Below are positions 16,823 through 26,121 of a DNA stretch of 64,000 bases, piece by piece. Made by a program: the position numbers and the translations under genes. Within the stretch, counting starts at the first letter, position 1. The number at the start of each line of letters is the position of its first letter. Below the pieces are notes generated by a model. The model saw only the letters and a list, made by a program, of their open reading frames with translations. It did no database searches and was not told the origin of the DNA. The stretch comes from Streptomyces sp. BK340. Its GTDB lineage: Bacteria > Actinomycetota > Actinomycetes > Streptomycetales > Streptomycetaceae. The stretch spans positions 112,151-176,150 of the forward strand of contig NZ_VISR01000025.1 in the NCBI RefSeq assembly GCF_007827595.1, given 5' to 3'.

Positions 16823-17584
16823 GTGAGACAGCACGAGATCGACGGCGACGCCCGGGGGGCGGGCGGCGGTGCCCGTCGCGCCGTCTTCGCGCCGGTGGAC
16901 AACCGGGCCCGCGTGGACACGGTCGTCCGCCGCATCGGCGACGCCATAGAGCTGGGACTCCTCGCCGACGGAGAGCAGCTTCCCGGCGAGAGTGAACTCG
17001 CCGGGCAGCTCGGGGTGTCAACGGTTACCCTGCGTGAGGCGCTGATGGCGCTCAGGCAACAGGGTCTGGTCACCACCCGCAGGGGCCGCGGCGGCGGCAG
17101 CTTCGTGTCGCTGCCCGAAGTCCCCGCCGACGACCGGCTCCAGGCCAGGCTGGGCGGCTGGAGCACCGAGGAACTGCGCGACCTGGGCGACCACTGGGCC
17201 GCCCTGTCCGGCGCCGCCGCCCGCCTCGCCGCCCAGCGCACCGAACCCGAGGACCTCAACCCCCTGCGCCGTACGGCCGAGGAGCTGGCGCACGCGCCGG
17301 AGACGGCGGCGCGCAGCCGCCTCTACGGCCGCTTCCACGTGGAACTCGCCGCCGCAGCCCAGTCCGCCCGGCTCACCCGCGAGCAGGTCGCGCTGCAGAG
17401 CGAGGTGGGCGCGCTGCTGTGCCTGGTCCTGGGGAGCGGTGAATATCGTGAAGAAGTGGCGGACCGTCACCGCGCCGTGATCTCGGCCGTGCAGGATGGG
17501 GCCCACGAATCGGCCGGCACACTGGCCGAGCGGTGCGTCAGGGAGTCGACGGCCCGGCTCGTCGCCGTACGCCTCACCCTCTGA
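16823..17584 (+). CDS. GntR/FadR-family regulator of the pot operon
   Basis: A 253-residue regulator: N-terminal winged HTH (DAIELGLLADGEQLPGESEL, GQLGVSTVTLREALMALRQQ, then the wing VTTRRGRGGGSFV) and an all-helical C-terminal FCD-type ligand domain. Three GTG codons are possible starts; I prefer 16823 because AAGGTGG lies at a good distance before it. Divergent from potA across a 110-bp gap with a palindrome, so it most likely represses the transporter until the amine substrate or a metabolite binds. Confidence 0.85.
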   Translation: MRQHEIDGDARGAGGGARRAVFAPVDNRARVDTVVRRIGDAIELGLLADGEQLPGESELAGQLGVSTVTLREALMALRQQGLVTTRRGRGGGSFVSLPEVPADDRLQARLGGWSTEELRDLGDHWAALSGAAARLAAQRTEPEDLNPLRRTAEELAHAPETAARSRLYGRFHVELAAAAQSARLTREQVALQSEVGALLCLVLGSGEYREEVADRHRAVISAVQDGAHESAGTLAERCVRESTARLVAVRLTL

Positions 17585-17622
17585 ACGCGCCGCGTCCGGT
17601 TCCCGTCCCGCTGGAGGACACC

Positions 17623-18399
17623 ATGGGCTGGAGCCCCGGGCAGGTTCACTCGGCTGCCGCGACGCTCGACACGGACACCGAGGCCTGGGTCGCCTCGCAG
17701 GTGGGCCGTGCGCTGGAGGCGGTGTTCGAGGCCGTCGCCGCCACCCGGGCCGACACCGCCGCCCTGCTCGCCAGGACGGCCGCACAGGGCCGTCGCCCCG
17801 CGAGCGCGGACCTCGCCGCCCTCCGCCCCGGCCTGCACCAGCGGCTCACCCGCCAGGAACTGGTCTCCGGCGTCGGCTTCGTGGCCGCCCCCGGCCTGCT
17901 GACCGACGTACCCGCATGGCTGGAGTGGTGGCAGACGGGCGCCGACGGCGACGTACGACCCCTGCTGCTCGACCTCGATCCCGGGCACTCGGCGTATTCC
18001 GACTACACGCACTGGGACTGGTTCGCCCTGCCCCGCGACACCGGGCGCCGCGCCGTGGCCGGGCCGTACGTCGACTACCTCTGCTCCGACGAGTACAGCC
18101 TCACCCTGTCCGCACCCGTCGAGAACGAGGGACGCTTCGCCGGGGTCGCCGCGGCCGACGTCTACCTACGGCACTTCGAGGCGGCCGTACTCCCGCTGCT
18201 GCGGCGGCTGCCCCGGCGCGCCCATCTGGTCAACGCCCGCGGCCGGGTCGCCGCCTCCGCCGACCCCGCCCACCTGGCCGGCTCCCTCACCAAGGGCCCC
18301 GACTTCGGCGACCTGCTCGCCGAGGGCACGCCCGCCGAGCACGCGGGCCTGCGGCTGGTGCCCTGCCACGGCATCCCACTGGTCCTCGTGCTGGCCTGA
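17623..18399 (+). CDS. cache (PDC-type) sensor-domain protein
   Basis: A 258-residue protein that looks like a single stand-alone PDC/cache ligand-binding domain without membrane segment or signal peptide. Residues ~75-200 show the pattern (GVGFVAAPGLLTDVPAWLEWWQ, SDYTHWDWFALPRDTGRRAV, GPYVDYLCSDEYSLTLSAPV). ATG 17623 follows GGAGG at 7 bp. It lies 38 bp after the GntR gene and is probably co-transcribed, so it may bind the same amine or amino-acid ligand imported by PotABCD. In chemoreceptors cache domains are extracellular; a cytoplasmic one is unusual and its role is unknown. Confidence 0.72.
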   Translation: MGWSPGQVHSAAATLDTDTEAWVASQVGRALEAVFEAVAATRADTAALLARTAAQGRRPASADLAALRPGLHQRLTRQELVSGVGFVAAPGLLTDVPAWLEWWQTGADGDVRPLLLDLDPGHSAYSDYTHWDWFALPRDTGRRAVAGPYVDYLCSDEYSLTLSAPVENEGRFAGVAAADVYLRHFEAAVLPLLRRLPRRAHLVNARGRVAASADPAHLAGSLTKGPDFGDLLAEGTPAEHAGLRLVPCHGIPLVLVLA

Positions 18400-18419
18400 A
18401 TCCTGCCGTCACGTTCCCG

Positions 18420-19028
18420 TCAGTCGGCCGTCCACTCCCGGTACGGTACGCGTGCCGCCTCCCGTACCTCCCCGACGGTGCTCCACTCGTTCCCGCCCAA
18501 CCGGGCCAGCGGGCGCAGCAGTCCGATGTCCGGCCGGCCGTCCACCAGGACGTCTTCGCTGACGGCCGCGTGCACGACCTGGCCGAACACCACCGTCGAG
18601 TTGCCGAGCCGCAGCGTCGAGTGCAGCGTGCACTCGAGCGCCACCGGGGAGGCGGCCACGCGCGGCGGCCTCACCCGCAGCGACGGCTCGGGCCGGATGC
18701 CCACCGCGTCGAACTCGCCCTCGTGCCTGGGGAAGTCGGTCGCACTCGCGTTGATCTGCTCGAAGAGCTGCTCGGGCGCGAAGTTGACGACGAACTCCCC
18801 GGTCTCCTCGGCGTTGCGCAGGGAGTCCTTCCGGCCCACGGAGGTGAACTGCACGATCGGCGGATCGGTGCAGGCCACGGTGAAGAACGAGTGAGGGGCC
18901 AGGTTCGCCGTCCTGCCGTCCGCGGTCAGGGTCGAGACCCACGCGATCGGCCGGGGCACGACCACCGCGGTGAGCAGCTGGTAGAACGCTCCTGGGTCCA
19001 GGGAGCGGGGTGAGTAGTCGACGCGCAT
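18420..19028 (-). CDS. flavin reductase-like FMN-binding protein
   Basis: A 202-residue protein with the FMN-binding split-barrel of flavin reductase-like proteins: VVPRPIAWVSTLTADGRTANLAPHSFFTVACTDPP, then FVVNFAPEQLFEQINASATDFP and ALECTLHST. The family includes NAD(P)H:flavin oxidoreductases that feed two-component monooxygenases, but no partner monooxygenase is adjacent, so it may have a house-keeping or flavin-storage role. Convergent with the cache gene with only 20 bp between stops. Confidence 0.85.
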   Translation of the reverse strand: MRVDYSPRSLDPGAFYQLLTAVVVPRPIAWVSTLTADGRTANLAPHSFFTVACTDPPIVQFTSVGRKDSLRNAEETGEFVVNFAPEQLFEQINASATDFPRHEGEFDAVGIRPEPSLRVRPPRVAASPVALECTLHSTLRLGNSTVVFGQVVHAAVSEDVLVDGRPDIGLLRPLARLGGNEWSTVGEVREAARVPYREWTAD

Positions 19029-19041
19029 GGCAGCACGCTAT

Positions 19042-19716
19042 CTATGTCCAACCGGGGACCGTCGGCAGCACCCGCTCGGCGACGCGGAGCAGGGCCGTGT
19101 CGTCCGGTGGCGCGTCGTCCTGGCGCCAGATGGCGACCTCGAACGAGCCGCCCCCGTCCTTGGCGTCACGCGCGACCAGCAGATGACGGGCGAGGCCACC
19201 GGGGCCAGTGTCGATCTTGCCGCCGCCGAGGTTGATCTTGAGACCGATGGTCTGGCCCGAGTACAGGACGGCGGGGTGGCCGAGGATCTTCTTCGACTCC
19301 GCGGACCTGCCGAGGAGCCCGGAGAACTCGCCGACCCGCATGTCGTCGTCCGACGCCCACAGCTTCACCGAGTACGTTTTCAGCGAGACCTCCGCATCGG
19401 GTGAGGGGGTCTCCTTGCCGTCGGCGTCCTTGAACGAACTCTCGGACCCGTACGCGGTCTCGGCCTTTTCCCGCGGTGTGCCGAGGAGCGTGGGCAGGTC
19501 CGGGCGGTTCAGTGCCTTGCACAGCTGTTTCGCGGATACGCGCTCGGACACCGGCTTGTCGTCGTACGAGCACGTGGCCGGTCCCGGCTCCGAGGGGCCC
19601 TGCAGTGCGATGTGCACGAGCAGGGCTCCCGGTATCCCCAGGACCAGCACCGCCACGAGCGCCTGGACCCAGGGTCTGCGGTCCCTCTCGGACGCGGGAT
19701 CGTCGACGTCAACCAT
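19042..19716 (-). CDS. membrane-anchored hypothetical protein (DUF6215-like)
   Basis: A 224-residue protein with a single N-terminal membrane helix (about residues 17-38, WVQALVAVLVLGIPGALLVH) and an extracytoplasmic domain with two Cys (TCSYDDKP ... KQLCKALNR). It resembles the Streptomyces-specific family I remember as DUF6215, ending in a WRQDDAPPDDTALLRVAERVLP pattern. Start ATG 19716 is preceded by GGTGGGGG; ATG 19746 in frame is less likely. Function unknown. Confidence 0.75.
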   Translation of the reverse strand: MVDVDDPASERDRRPWVQALVAVLVLGIPGALLVHIALQGPSEPGPATCSYDDKPVSERVSAKQLCKALNRPDLPTLLGTPREKAETAYGSESSFKDADGKETPSPDAEVSLKTYSVKLWASDDDMRVGEFSGLLGRSAESKKILGHPAVLYSGQTIGLKINLGGGKIDTGPGGLARHLLVARDAKDGGGSFEVAIWRQDDAPPDDTALLRVAERVLPTVPGWT

Positions 19717-19806
19717 GTTCCCCCACCTCGGTCGTCCCCCTGGCAAATGCTGGAGGAGCCTAACCGGTGATCGTCTTCGCCGGCATCCCCGATTTCGTGG
19801 TGCCCG

Positions 19807-21285
19807 TCAGTCGACCGGCCAGGTGTGCACCGGGGCGTTGAGGTGCATGAAGTCGATGTACAGCTCGGTCATCCGCCGCAGGGCCTCGTGCCGGCCGGCG
19901 TGCGTGGTGGCGTCGATGCGGTGGAGCATCTCCTTCTGCCACACGGCCCCGTTGCGGGCCGTGACACAGCGCTGCTCGATGATGCCGAGCAGCGGCTCCC
20001 GCCAGGCCGCGTCCATGCCGGACAGCTCGAGCCCGCGGTGCGCCAGCGGCAGCAGCCGCCGCAGGACCAGTTCGGGCACCGGCAGTTCACCCATGCCGGG
20101 CCAGTACAACAGCGCCTCGATGCCGTGCCGGGCCGCCGTGTGGAGGTTCTCCTCGGCCGCGGAGAACGACATCCGCGACCACACCGGACGGTCCTCCTCC
20201 ACCAGCGCGCGGGTGAGCCCGTAGTAGAAGGCGCCGTTGGCGAGCGTGTCGGCGACGGTCGGTCCGGCGGGCAGCACCCGGTTCTCCACCCGGACGTGCG
20301 GCTTGTCGTGGGCGACGGCGTAGACGGGCCGGTTCCAGCGGTAGATCGTGCCGTTGTGCAGGGTGAGTTCGGAGAGTTCGGGGATGTCCCCGCGGTCCAG
20401 CGTCTCCCCGGGGTCCTGCTCGTCGGTCAGGGGCAGCAGGGCCGGGAAGTAGCGCAGGTTCTCCTCGAAGAGGTCGAAGACGCTGTTGATCCACCGTTCC
20501 CCGAACCACACCCGCGGCCGCACGCCCTGGATCTTGATCTCCTCCGGGCGGGTGTCGGTCGCCTGCTCGAACAGCGGGATACGGGTCTCGTGCCACAGCT
20601 CCTTGCCGAACAGGAACGGCGAGTTGGCCGACAGCGCGACCTGGACCCCGGCGATGGCCTGCGCCGCGTTCCAGTAGCCGGCGAAGGTCTCCGGGGACAC
20701 CTGCAGATGGAACTGCGTGCTGGTGCACGCGGCCTCCGGGGTGATCGTGTCCGCGTAGGTCCGCAGCCGGTCGACGCCGTCCACCTCGATGCGCAGGTCC
20801 TCGCCCCGGGCCGCGAAGATCTGGTCGTTGATCAGCCGGTAGCGCGGGTTCTCCGACAGGGACTCCTCGCCGATGTCCTCCTGGCGCAGGGTGGGCAGGA
20901 TGCCGACCATGACCAGCCGGGCGCCGACCGATCTGGACCGCTCGTCGGCGTGGTTCAGCGCCGCGCGGATCTCGGACTCCCAGGCATCGGGTCCGCCCGC
21001 CGTCAGCCCGCGCGGCGGAACGTTGATCTCGAGGTTGAACCGGCCCAGTTCGGTCGACCACGAGGGGTCCGCGATCGCCTCCAGCACATCGGTGTTGCGC
21101 ATCGCGGGCTCGGCCCGGTCGTCGACCAGGTTCAGCTCGATCTCCAGTCCGACCTGAGGTCGTTCGGACTCGAAGCGCGCGTCGCGGAGCATCTGTGCGA
21201 ACGCGTCGAGGCACTCCTGCATCTTGATCCGGTACCGGCGGCGGTCCTCGCGGGTGAAGACGAGCGCCGGGACGTCCCGTCCCAT
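19807..21285 (-). CDS. GCS2-family glutamate--cysteine ligase-like carboxylate-amine ligase
   Basis: A 492-residue ATP-dependent carboxylate-amine ligase of the GCS2 family. Seen: VGLEIELNLVDDRAEPAMRN near residue 45 with the metal-binding Glu residues, ELGRFNLEINVPPRGL, TSTQFHLQVSPETF, and HVRVENRVLPAGPTVAD. ATG 21285 follows GGAGG; the same reading frame stays open much further upstream but there it overlaps the phosphatase gene. In actinomycetes GCS2 proteins make gamma-glutamyl-cysteine (EgtA in ergothioneine) or other gamma-glutamyl amides; the ergothioneine genes egtB-D are not here, so the amine substrate is open. Confidence 0.85.
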   Translation of the reverse strand: MGRDVPALVFTREDRRRYRIKMQECLDAFAQMLRDARFESERPQVGLEIELNLVDDRAEPAMRNTDVLEAIADPSWSTELGRFNLEINVPPRGLTAGGPDAWESEIRAALNHADERSRSVGARLVMVGILPTLRQEDIGEESLSENPRYRLINDQIFAARGEDLRIEVDGVDRLRTYADTITPEAACTSTQFHLQVSPETFAGYWNAAQAIAGVQVALSANSPFLFGKELWHETRIPLFEQATDTRPEEIKIQGVRPRVWFGERWINSVFDLFEENLRYFPALLPLTDEQDPGETLDRGDIPELSELTLHNGTIYRWNRPVYAVAHDKPHVRVENRVLPAGPTVADTLANGAFYYGLTRALVEEDRPVWSRMSFSAAEENLHTAARHGIEALLYWPGMGELPVPELVLRRLLPLAHRGLELSGMDAAWREPLLGIIEQRCVTARNGAVWQKEMLHRIDATTHAGRHEALRRMTELYIDFMHLNAPVHTWPVD

Positions 21286-21377
21286 CGGCCCTCCAGGGTT
21301 CCGCTCCTCGGACAACTCTCCAACCAGAGTCCCACCGACGGGCGAACCCCACCAAGCGGATGGAGCGGCGCCTCGGT

Positions 21378-23444
21378 CTACAGGGCCCGTGCGACGAGCA
21401 GGGCCACGTCGTCGTGGTCGTCGGGATGGCGCAGGCCGTACAGCAGCCGGTCGCAGGTCTCCTCGAGCGGCCGGCGGGGATCGTCGAGGAAGCCGAGGAG
21501 GACGGAGAGACGGTCGTCGATGGGGTGCTGCCGGGTCTCCACGAGGCCGTCGGTGTACAGCACCAGCAGGTCGCCGGGGGTCAGTTCGGCCGTCGTGGTC
21601 TCGAACGGGATGCCGCCGACACCGAGCGGGGCCGCGGCGGGCAGGTCGAGGTACACCGGCGCCTGACCGGGCCGCGCCAGGGCGGGCGGCATGTGTCCCG
21701 CGTTGGCGATCGTGCACTGCCTGGTGCGGGGGTCGTAGACGATGTACAGGCAGGTGACGATGTAGTGCTCCAGATCGCAGGTGATCTTGTCCAGGTGCTG
21801 GAGCACCGCGCCCGGGGCGAGGTCCAGGTCCGCGTACGCACAGGTGGCGGTGCGCAGCCGGCCCATGGTGGCGGCCGCGTCGATGCCGTTGCCCATGACG
21901 TCGCCCACCACCAGGGCGGTCTTCGCGTCGGCCAGCGGGATGACGTCGTACCAGTCGCCGCCGACCTCGCTGGTCGCCTGCGCCGGCTGGTAGCGGGAGG
22001 CGAGTTCCAGGCCCGGGTGGTGTGGCGAGTGGTCCGGCAGCAGGCTGCGCTGGAGTGTGAGCGCGGTGTTGCGCACGCTCTGGAACCAGCGGGCGTTGTC
22101 GATGGCGACGGCGGCACGGCTGGCCAGCTCGCCGGCCAGGACGACGTCGTCCTCGTCGAAGGGCAGCGGGTTGCGGGTGCGCTTGAGATCGAGGGCACCG
22201 AGCACCTCGCCGTGCGCGATCAGCGGCACGGCCAGATACGAGTGCACGCCGGCCTGGGCCAGGAGCTCGCCGGACTCCGGATCCCGGGCGATCTGCCGCA
22301 GATCCCGGGCACCGACGTGGCGCACCATGACCGGCCGGCCGGTGTGGACGCACAGGGTGACCAGGCGGTCGCCGTCGTACGAGGCGACGTTGCCGGGCGC
22401 GCCGGCGGCGCGCAGCGCCACGGTGGGGTGAGCCGCCTTGAGGGCGAGGGCGCGGAACAGTTCGGGGCCGTTGTCGGGCCGGCGGGCGCGGCGCAGGGCC
22501 AGCGCGGAGTCGAGGACGTCCACGGCGACCACGTCAGCGAGCACGGGCGTGCAGATCTCGGCCAGCTCGAGAGCGGTCTGCTCGACCTCCAGCGTGGTGC
22601 CCACCCGCGCGGAGGCGTCCGCGATCAGCGCCAGACGCCGCCGGGCCCGGTCGGCCTCGGCGGCCGCGTGGTGCCGCTCGGTCACGTCGACGACCGACGT
22701 GGCCGCGCCCAGTACCCGGCCGCCCGGGTCCTCCAGCCGGTAGAAGGACAGCGACCAGGCGTGCTCGTGCTCGGGATCGGCCGGCGGATGGCCCACGTGG
22801 TACTGGTCGAGGAGAGGCATGCCGGTGGTGAGCACCTGGCGCAGTGCGGACTCGACGGTGTTGACGTCCGGGAACGGCAGGGTCTCCCGCAGATGACGGC
22901 CGATGTGGTCCTCGGCCGGGATCCCGTCGATCCGCTCCAGCGCCGGATTGACCAGCAGGTACTTCAGATCGGGGTCCAGGAGGGCAAGCCCGATCGGGGA
23001 CTGGTTGATCAGCCGCTCGCACAGCGCCAGGTCGGTCTCGACGCGCTGCAGCAGGGTGTGGTCGGCCGCGATGCCAAGGGCGTACACGTCGCCGAGGTCG
23101 TCCAGCAGCCGCATGGTGCGGAACTCCGTCAGCCGGCTGCTGCCGTCCTTGTGCCGCACGGGAAAGGCGCCGGCCCAGCCCCGGCCGGTCTCCAGCACCT
23201 CCGTGAACAGGCTCACCACGGCCTGCAGATGCTCGGGACGGATCAGCAGCCGTACCGCGAACTTCCCCAGGACGTCCTCCGCCGTGTAACCGAAGAGGTC
23301 CTCGGCCTGCGGGGTCCAGAAGACGATGCGGCCGCGCGTGTCCAGCGCCACCGCGGCCACGCTCAGCATGTCCAGCAGGCCGGTCGGCCGCGGCGGCTCG
23401 GGGCTCTGCACGTCGTCGTCGGCGCGCAAGGATTCCGATGCCAT
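21378..23444 (-). CDS. PAS-PAS-GAF-SpoIIE (PP2C) phosphatase
   Basis: A 688-residue cytoplasmic signalling phosphatase. Order: PAS (~25-130, with FWTPQAEDLFGYTAEDVLGK), second PAS (~140-255, LLDPDLKYLLVNPALERI), GAF (~285-430) and a PP2C/SpoIIE domain (~455-685) with the metal sites GGDWYDVIPL, VVGDVMGNG and TDGLVETR. Such proteins dephosphorylate anti-anti-sigma factors in partner-switching cascades. It lacks an anti-sigma kinase domain, unlike its divergent neighbour at 23612. No STAS gene lies nearby, so its target is elsewhere. ATG 23444 follows GGAGGTGG. Confidence 0.92.
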   Translation of the reverse strand: MASESLRADDDVQSPEPPRPTGLLDMLSVAAVALDTRGRIVFWTPQAEDLFGYTAEDVLGKFAVRLLIRPEHLQAVVSLFTEVLETGRGWAGAFPVRHKDGSSRLTEFRTMRLLDDLGDVYALGIAADHTLLQRVETDLALCERLINQSPIGLALLDPDLKYLLVNPALERIDGIPAEDHIGRHLRETLPFPDVNTVESALRQVLTTGMPLLDQYHVGHPPADPEHEHAWSLSFYRLEDPGGRVLGAATSVVDVTERHHAAAEADRARRRLALIADASARVGTTLEVEQTALELAEICTPVLADVVAVDVLDSALALRRARRPDNGPELFRALALKAAHPTVALRAAGAPGNVASYDGDRLVTLCVHTGRPVMVRHVGARDLRQIARDPESGELLAQAGVHSYLAVPLIAHGEVLGALDLKRTRNPLPFDEDDVVLAGELASRAAVAIDNARWFQSVRNTALTLQRSLLPDHSPHHPGLELASRYQPAQATSEVGGDWYDVIPLADAKTALVVGDVMGNGIDAAATMGRLRTATCAYADLDLAPGAVLQHLDKITCDLEHYIVTCLYIVYDPRTRQCTIANAGHMPPALARPGQAPVYLDLPAAAPLGVGGIPFETTTAELTPGDLLVLYTDGLVETRQHPIDDRLSVLLGFLDDPRRPLEETCDRLLYGLRHPDDHDDVALLVARAL

Positions 23445-23611
23445 GCCAGAACCACCTCCAGCGGCCGGTCACCCGTCCGTGCCGGTACGGCCGCACGCCC
23501 GGGCGCCGATGAGCGTCACCTCCATGCTGCCTCCAGGGTTCCGCCTGCCCCAACCGCAGCACCGGCCCATGCGTATCCAGCGGACAAGCAGGACCATGGT
23601 GGAGGAAGAGG

Positions 23612-26083
23612 ATGGAGCAGATGGAACCACCGCGAGAGGGTTTCGACGCGTCCGCATCCGTGGCACCGAGTGGTCTCCTGGACGCCTCCACCGACGCCGT
23701 GGCGGTGATCTCGGCGGACGGCGTCGTGGTCGGCTGGACCAGGGGCGCGGAAGCGCTGCTCGGCCACCGCGCGTCCGAGGTCGTCGGCCACCCCGCCGCA
23801 CGCCTGCTGGCGGTGCCCGCGGATCCGGCCCGTGCTGCCGCGATCGCGCAGCGGTGCCGCGCCGGGATGGGATGGAACGGCGTCGTCCCCGTACGGCACC
23901 GGGACGGCCGCCGCGTGGAGCTCGATCTGCGGGTCTCCGCGGCCTTCCGGATGGGCGGGCAGGAGTGCTTTCTGCTCTCGGCACGGGAGCAGCGGCCGCA
24001 GTGGACGGTCGGCCAGTCCGTCCTGGACGGATTCCTCACCCGCTCACCGGTCGGCATGGCCGTGATGGACCTGGAGCTGCGCTACGTCTGGCTGAACGAC
24101 ACGCTGGAACGCTTCGGCGGTGTGCCCAGGGACCAGCGGCTGGGACGCCGGCTGAGCGAGCTGTTGCCCGGGCTGCAGGCGGACACCCTGGAAGGCCTGA
24201 TGCGCAAGGTGCTGGCGACGGGGGAGCCGGTCACCGACTACGAGTATCTCGGCTGGAGCTGGGCCGATCCGCACCGCCAGCGTGCCTACTCCACTTCCTT
24301 CTTCCCTCTGGTGAACGCCGGCGCCGGCATCACCGGGGTCTGCTACATGGTCCTGGACGTCACCGAGCGCTGGACCGCCCGCCGACTGCTGTCCCTGGTC
24401 AACGAGGCCGGCACGAGCATCGGCACGACCCTCGACGTGCTGCGGACCGCTCAGGAACTGGCCGACTTCGCGGTGCCCCGGTTCGCGGACTTCGTCACCG
24501 TCGACCTCCTGGAGCCCGTGTTCAGCGCCGAGGGCCACGGAGCCTGGCTGACCGACGCCGGGCCGCCGCCCGTCCGGCCGGTGATGCGCCGCGCGGGACT
24601 GCAGTCCGTGCGGGAGGGCTGCCCCGAGGCCCTGGTGGGGATCGGTGAGGAGGTCGACCTCCTGCCGCCGCCCCATGACATCAACCTCCTGATCAGCGGC
24701 GATCCGTTCCTCGTCCCGACCCTCGACCCGAACGACGCCCCGTGGCTCGCCGAACAGCCCGAGCGAGCGGCCCGCATCCGGGAGTTCGGCCTGCACTCCC
24801 TCATCTCCCTGCCGATGCGGGCGCGGAACACGGCGTTGGGCCTGACCACGTTCGCCCGCTCGCTGAACACGGTCCCGTTCGGGCAGGACGACGTCCTGCT
24901 GGCCCAGGAACTGGTGGCACGGGCGGCGGTGTGCGTCGACAACGCCCGCCGCTACACCCGGGAGCACACCGCCGCCGTCACCCTGCAGCGCAGCCTGCTG
25001 CCCCACGTCCTGACCGGCGGAACGGCGGTGGAGGTCGCCTCCACCTATCGTCCGGCGGACCCCACGGGCGGCGTCGGCGGTGACTGGTTCGATGTGATCC
25101 CGCTGTCCGGCGCTCGCGTCGGACTCGTCGTCGGGGACGTGGTGGGTCATGGGATCACAGCGGCGGCGACCATGGGGCGGCTGCGTACGGCGGTGCAGAC
25201 CCTCGCCGACATGGAGATGCCTCCCGACGAGCTGCTCGCCCACCTCGACGACCTGGTGCTGCGGCTGACCGACGAGGAGGCCGACCGTGCCCCGGCCGAC
25301 CGGAACACGGCGACGTTCATCGGCGCGACCTGCCTCTACGCCGTCTACGACCCGGTCTCCAGGCGGTGCTCGATGGCCCGGGCCGGGCACCCGCCGCCCG
25401 TCGTCGTCCCCCCGGACGGACACGGCTACTTCCCCGACGTCCCGGCCGGGCCACCGCTCGGGCTGGGCGGCATGGCCTTCGAGGCCGCCGAGATCGAGTT
25501 GACCGAGAACAGCCTCCTGGGCCTCTACACCGACGGCCTCATCGAAGGAAGCGACGGGGACGTGGAGTCGCGCATGGCCCGGCTCGCCGAGGCGCTGGGG
25601 CGGACCGGCACGGACCTCGACGAGCTGTGCACCTCCGCCGTGCGGCAGTTGGTGTCCGCGCCACAGCCCGACGACGTCGCCCTCCTGCTGGCCCGTTCCC
25701 ACACCCTCGCCGCGGACCAGGTGGCGTCGTGGGACGTGCCCCCCGACACGGCCGCCGTCGGACACGTCCGGGCCGCGGCGACCCTCCAGGTGATGGACTG
25801 GGGCCTGGTGGAACAGGCCCTGACGACGGAACTCATCGTCAGCGAACTGGTCACCAACGCGATCCGCTACGCCGACTCGCCCATCCGTCTGCGGCTGCTC
25901 CGCGACGCCCGCCTGACCTGCGAGGTCGCCGACGGCAGCAGCACCGCCCCCCGCCTGAGGCACGCCCGCAGCACGGACGAGGGCGGCCGGGGACTGTTCC
26001 TGGTGGCCCAGCTCGCCCTGCGCTGGGGCGCCCGGTACACGGCCGAGGGGAAGATCATCTGGGCCGAGCAGGAGATCCCCTGA
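23612..26083 (+). CDS. PAS-PAS-GAF-SpoIIE phosphatase with C-terminal anti-sigma kinase domain
   Basis: An 823-residue partner-switching protein: PAS (~18-125), PAS (~138-250, VMDLELRYVWLNDTLERFGG), GAF (~270-450), PP2C/SpoIIE (~465-690; GGDWFDVIPL, VVGDVVGHG, TDGLIEGS) and an RsbW-like HATPase (~700-820; N-box ELVTNAIRYAD, G-box DEGGRGLFLVAQLALRWG). Having phosphatase and kinase in one chain lets it set both arms of an anti-sigma switch. It starts divergently from a close paralogue with the same first four domains. ATG 23612 follows GGAGGAAGAGG. A compact 167-bp gap separates the two genes. Confidence 0.92.
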   Translation: MEQMEPPREGFDASASVAPSGLLDASTDAVAVISADGVVVGWTRGAEALLGHRASEVVGHPAARLLAVPADPARAAAIAQRCRAGMGWNGVVPVRHRDGRRVELDLRVSAAFRMGGQECFLLSAREQRPQWTVGQSVLDGFLTRSPVGMAVMDLELRYVWLNDTLERFGGVPRDQRLGRRLSELLPGLQADTLEGLMRKVLATGEPVTDYEYLGWSWADPHRQRAYSTSFFPLVNAGAGITGVCYMVLDVTERWTARRLLSLVNEAGTSIGTTLDVLRTAQELADFAVPRFADFVTVDLLEPVFSAEGHGAWLTDAGPPPVRPVMRRAGLQSVREGCPEALVGIGEEVDLLPPPHDINLLISGDPFLVPTLDPNDAPWLAEQPERAARIREFGLHSLISLPMRARNTALGLTTFARSLNTVPFGQDDVLLAQELVARAAVCVDNARRYTREHTAAVTLQRSLLPHVLTGGTAVEVASTYRPADPTGGVGGDWFDVIPLSGARVGLVVGDVVGHGITAAATMGRLRTAVQTLADMEMPPDELLAHLDDLVLRLTDEEADRAPADRNTATFIGATCLYAVYDPVSRRCSMARAGHPPPVVVPPDGHGYFPDVPAGPPLGLGGMAFEAAEIELTENSLLGLYTDGLIEGSDGDVESRMARLAEALGRTGTDLDELCTSAVRQLVSAPQPDDVALLLARSHTLAADQVASWDVPPDTAAVGHVRAAATLQVMDWGLVEQALTTELIVSELVTNAIRYADSPIRLRLLRDARLTCEVADGSSTAPRLRHARSTDEGGRGLFLVAQLALRWGARYTAEGKIIWAEQEIP

Positions 26084-26121
26084 GGCCTGCCCGGCACCGG
26101 CGGGCCCATTCCGGGCGAGTC

